DNA of 15,217 nt from JAVKSL01 sp039583695. Its GTDB lineage: Bacteria; Actinomycetota; Acidimicrobiia; Acidimicrobiales; JAJPHD01. Positions 13,406-15,217 of the stretch are shown here, piece after piece. Positions within the stretch are counted from its first letter, which is position 1, and the number at the start of each line of letters is the position of its first letter. Location: NCBI GenBank assembly GCA_039583695.1, contig JAVKSL010000067.1, forward strand, positions 1 through 15,217, in the 5' to 3' direction. Under the pieces are notes generated by a model. It was not told the origin of the DNA. It was given only the letters and a program-made list of their open reading frames with translations, and did no database searches. The translations under genes and the position numbers were made by a program.

Positions 13406-14470
13406 ATGAACAACGCTCGTGCCCGCAAACTCGTCCTCCGAGCCGGCTTGGCTACCTCGATAGCCGCCGTCGGCATCCTGGCCGGCGCCACGACACTCGC
13501 CGGCGCCACCACCGGGGTCACGGCCATCCGCCTCTCCGGATCCACCCGCTTCGCCACCGCAAGCGTCATCGCCTCCGCCGGGTTCAGCTCTGGCACCCCC
13601 ACGGTCGTGCTCGCGTCGGGCCTGAACTTCCCCGACGCCCTCGCCTCGTCCTACCTGGCTGGCCGGTTGCACGCCCCGGTGCTGCTCACACCCACCGCAA
13701 CCCTCAGCTCCTCGACCCTGTCCACCATGCGCTCGTTGGGTGCCACGGGCGTGGACATCGTCGGGGGCACCGCCGCGGTGAGCCAGAGCGTCGCCAGCCA
13801 GCTCGTGACCGATGGTTTCATCGTGGATCGCGCGGCAGGGTCCAACCGCTTCGCCACCGCCGCGAAGATCGCTCAGCTGGGCACCTCACCTTTCGTCGGG
13901 ACATTCGGGTCCGACGGGCGCACCGCCATCGTCACCTCGGGGGTGAACTTCCCCGATGCCCTGGCCGGCAGCCCGATGGCGTACTCGAGCTCCTTCCCGA
14001 TCCTGCTGACCCAGGTGGCCTACTTGCCGGCGGTGACAGCCAGCGCGCTGTCCAACCTCGGCATCCAACACGTCCTGCTCCTCGGGGGGACCTCTGCGGT
14101 GGCCCCGGCGGTCGAGCAGACCTTGGTCAATGACGGCATGACAGTGCAGCGCATTGCAGGGCTGGACCGTACCCAGACAGCCACCGCCATCGCGGCCGTC
14201 GAGACCAGCCAGCTGGGCTTCACCACCGCCAACGTCAACCTGGCCCGCGGCGACACCTACCCCGACGCCCTGACCGGTGGCGCTTACTCGGGCGAGGCGA
14301 TCCACGAGTCACCGGTGCTGCTTGCCGACAGCCCCACCAACCTCGGGGCGTACACGACCGCCTACCTCCAGGCCAACGCCTCCACCATCGCCACCATCCA
14401 CATCTTCGGTGGCACCTCGGCCATCACCACCACCACCTCCAACGCCGCGGTGGTGGCAGCCGGCGGCTGA
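13406..14470 (+). CDS. Cell-wall-binding repeat 2 (CWB2) surface protein
   Basis: 354 residues with a signal peptide (about 1-34, LVLRAGLATSIAAVGILAGA) and three CWB2 repeats (PF04122 type). Each has an R-x-x-G-x-x-R start, an N/D-(F/Y)-PDAL core and a GGT-x-A(V/I) end: repeat 1 about 40-133 (SGSTRFATA, NFPDALASS, IVGGTAAV), repeat 2 about 142-237 (AGSNRFATA, NFPDALAGS, LLGGTSAV), repeat 3 about 249-342 (AGLDRTQTA, TYPDALTGG, IFGGTSAI). In Firmicutes triple CWB2 modules bind anionic wall polymers and hold S-layer-type proteins. Nothing else is attached here, so the protein is almost entirely the binding module. AGGAAAGG lies 7 nt before ATG 13406; the gene follows the anchored protein by 69 nt, probably in one operon. 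Confidence 0.92.
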   Translation: MNNARARKLVLRAGLATSIAAVGILAGATTLAGATTGVTAIRLSGSTRFATASVIASAGFSSGTPTVVLASGLNFPDALASSYLAGRLHAPVLLTPTATLSSSTLSTMRSLGATGVDIVGGTAAVSQSVASQLVTDGFIVDRAAGSNRFATAAKIAQLGTSPFVGTFGSDGRTAIVTSGVNFPDALAGSPMAYSSSFPILLTQVAYLPAVTASALSNLGIQHVLLLGGTSAVAPAVEQTLVNDGMTVQRIAGLDRTQTATAIAAVETSQLGFTTANVNLARGDTYPDALTGGAYSGEAIHESPVLLADSPTNLGAYTTAYLQANASTIATIHIFGGTSAITTTTSNAAVVAAGG

Positions 14471-14491
14471 GAGCGCTAGCCCAGCGCCCGC

Positions 14492-14520
14492 TGGCCCCCT
14501 CCTGTTTGGCCAAGGGGCCA
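14492..14520 (+). terminator. Candidate terminator after the CWB2 gene
   Basis: TGGCCCC (14492-14498) pairs with GGGGCCA (14514-14520) across a 15-nt loop, about 20 nt after the CWB2 stop. There is no T-run. The phosphatase start follows 14 nt later, so it may act as an attenuator. Confidence 0.35.
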
Positions 14521-14533
14521 CCAGTACTCTGAT

Positions 14534-15160
14534 GTGATCAATGTCCTCATGGTCTGCACCGGCAACGTGTGCCGCTCGCCCATGGCGGCTGCCTTGCTGA
14601 GCCATCACCTGGCGTCGGCCGGCGTTCCCGCTTCGGTGAGTTCGGCCGGCCTCCTCGAGGGCGGGGCCCCGGTAACGCCGGGCGCGGTCGCAGCCATGAG
14701 GCTCAGGGGTATCGACGTCAGCTCGCACCGCAGCCAGCAGATTGATGTCGCCATGCTGGCCGACGCCGACCTCGTCATCGGCATGGCCTCCGAGCACGTG
14801 CGTGAGTCGGCGACCCTATTGCCCTCCACCTGGCCGCGGACCTTCACCCTCAGACAGCTCGTGCGTCGCGCGCAGGAGGTCGGCGCCCGGGCTGGGCCCG
14901 AGGACCTCGAGGACTGGCTCGCCCGCCTGCACGAGGGTCGCGACACCTTGGAGCTGATCGGATCCTCGGTCGCCGACGACATCGCCGACCCGATGGGCAT
15001 GTCCAACCGCGCCTTCAGGGCGATCGCCTCCGAGCTGGACGGCTTGCTGGTTCAGCTGGTGGATCTGGCCTGGGGAGGCCTGTTGCCCAGCTCCGGCACC
15101 TCTGAGCCATGTCTCGCGCCGCGATCGACTGCGCACCCTGTGCTTGATACACCCCCGTAG
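14534..15160 (+). CDS. Low-molecular-weight protein tyrosine phosphatase
   Basis: 208 residues from GTG 14534. The catalytic P-loop is at the N-terminus, VCTGNVCRSPMAAALL, with nucleophile Cys8, Arg14 and Ser15 (C-x5-R-S). The general-acid Asp is Asp152 in ADDIADPMG. The family is usually about 150-165 residues; a 40-residue tail after the last helix (LLPSSGTSEPCLAPRS) is extra and has no known domain. In polysaccharide loci such phosphatases dephosphorylate the tyrosine tail of the BY-kinase (Wzb acting on Wzc), matching the kinase at 7560-9173. The start has no clear ribosome site; the beta strand INVLMVCTGN requires translation from here or just upstream. It may share the CWB2 transcript if the hairpin is leaky. 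Confidence 0.92.
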   Translation: MINVLMVCTGNVCRSPMAAALLSHHLASAGVPASVSSAGLLEGGAPVTPGAVAAMRLRGIDVSSHRSQQIDVAMLADADLVIGMASEHVRESATLLPSTWPRTFTLRQLVRRAQEVGARAGPEDLEDWLARLHEGRDTLELIGSSVADDIADPMGMSNRAFRAIASELDGLLVQLVDLAWGGLLPSSGTSEPCLAPRSTAHPVLDTPP

Positions 15161-15173
15161 TACACTGGTGCAC
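15161..15173 (+). promoter_or_regulatory. Leaderless promoter at the right edge
   Basis: TACACT (15161-15166) is followed by 7 nt and ATG 15174, the same TACACT-N7-ATG layout as mazEF. GTACAC-TG-GTGCAC (15160-15173) is a palindrome with one mismatch covering the -10 box. This suggests a self-regulated small gene. Confidence 0.5.
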
Positions 15174-15217
15174 ATGGCGGGTGTCGTAATCCAAGCGGTG
15201 GACATGCTCGAGTCCGC
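15174..15217 (+). CDS. Start of an unidentified gene (partial)
   Basis: The frame from ATG 15174 reads MAGVVIQAVDMLES and runs off the window. Fourteen residues are too few to name a family. The leaderless promoter and overlapping palindrome resemble those of the toxin-antitoxin operons on the left, so a short DNA-binding antitoxin or small regulator is one possibility. That is inference. Confidence 0.4.
   Translation, partial: MAGVVIQAVDMLES

Overview
The window is high-GC DNA with actinobacterial features: GTG and TTG starts, a TANNNT -10 box directly upstream of several start codons, an actinobacterial-type Wzz/tyrosine-kinase fusion, DUF4012, and cell-wall-binding-repeat-2 surface proteins. 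I think it comes from an Actinomycetota chromosome, possibly an Acidimicrobiia-type lineage, but the lineage is a guess.

Left third (about 1-4300) is an eroded accessory island. It holds two intact type II toxin-antitoxin pairs on the minus strand: AbrB-type antitoxin with PIN toxin (911-1515), and ribbon-helix-helix antitoxin with MazF toxin (2062-2657). Around them lie fragments: a broken minus-strand gene at the left edge, the C-terminal half of another PIN-like protein, a possible serine-recombinase tail, an Xre-like HTH piece, and the active-site segment of a UDP-glucose/GDP-mannose dehydrogenase (ugd). A nearly full-length tyrosine recombinase joins the ugd fragment, followed by the start of a second recombinase. 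The best reading is that a multi-recombinase element landed in a ugd gene of the neighbouring polysaccharide cluster and both then decayed.

Centre (4349-9173) is a minus-strand polysaccharide block. The order of transcription is the Wzz/BY-kinase fusion (chain length and its control), a WbpM/CapD-type nucleotide-sugar 4,6-dehydratase, then a WecA/WbpL-type sugar-1-phosphate transferase that loads the first sugar on undecaprenyl phosphate.

Right third (9262-15217) runs on the plus strand. It encodes a Cys-rich small protein divergent from the kinase, a multi-spanning DUF4012 protein, a secreted anchored Ser/Thr/Gly-rich protein, a three-repeat cell-wall-binding protein, and a low-molecular-weight protein tyrosine phosphatase. 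The phosphatase is the natural counterpart of the BY-kinase. A further leaderless gene starts at the right edge. Together the centre and right look like one envelope-polysaccharide and surface-protein locus.

The most interesting signals are: repeated leaderless promoters at heads of transcription units, two of them overlapping palindromes at toxin-antitoxin-like starts; a well-formed promoter wrapped in an 11-bp inverted repeat before the anchored surface protein; the ugd/recombinase scar; and sequence departures in the kinase and dehydratase active sites. No tRNA, rRNA or CRISPR array was seen.
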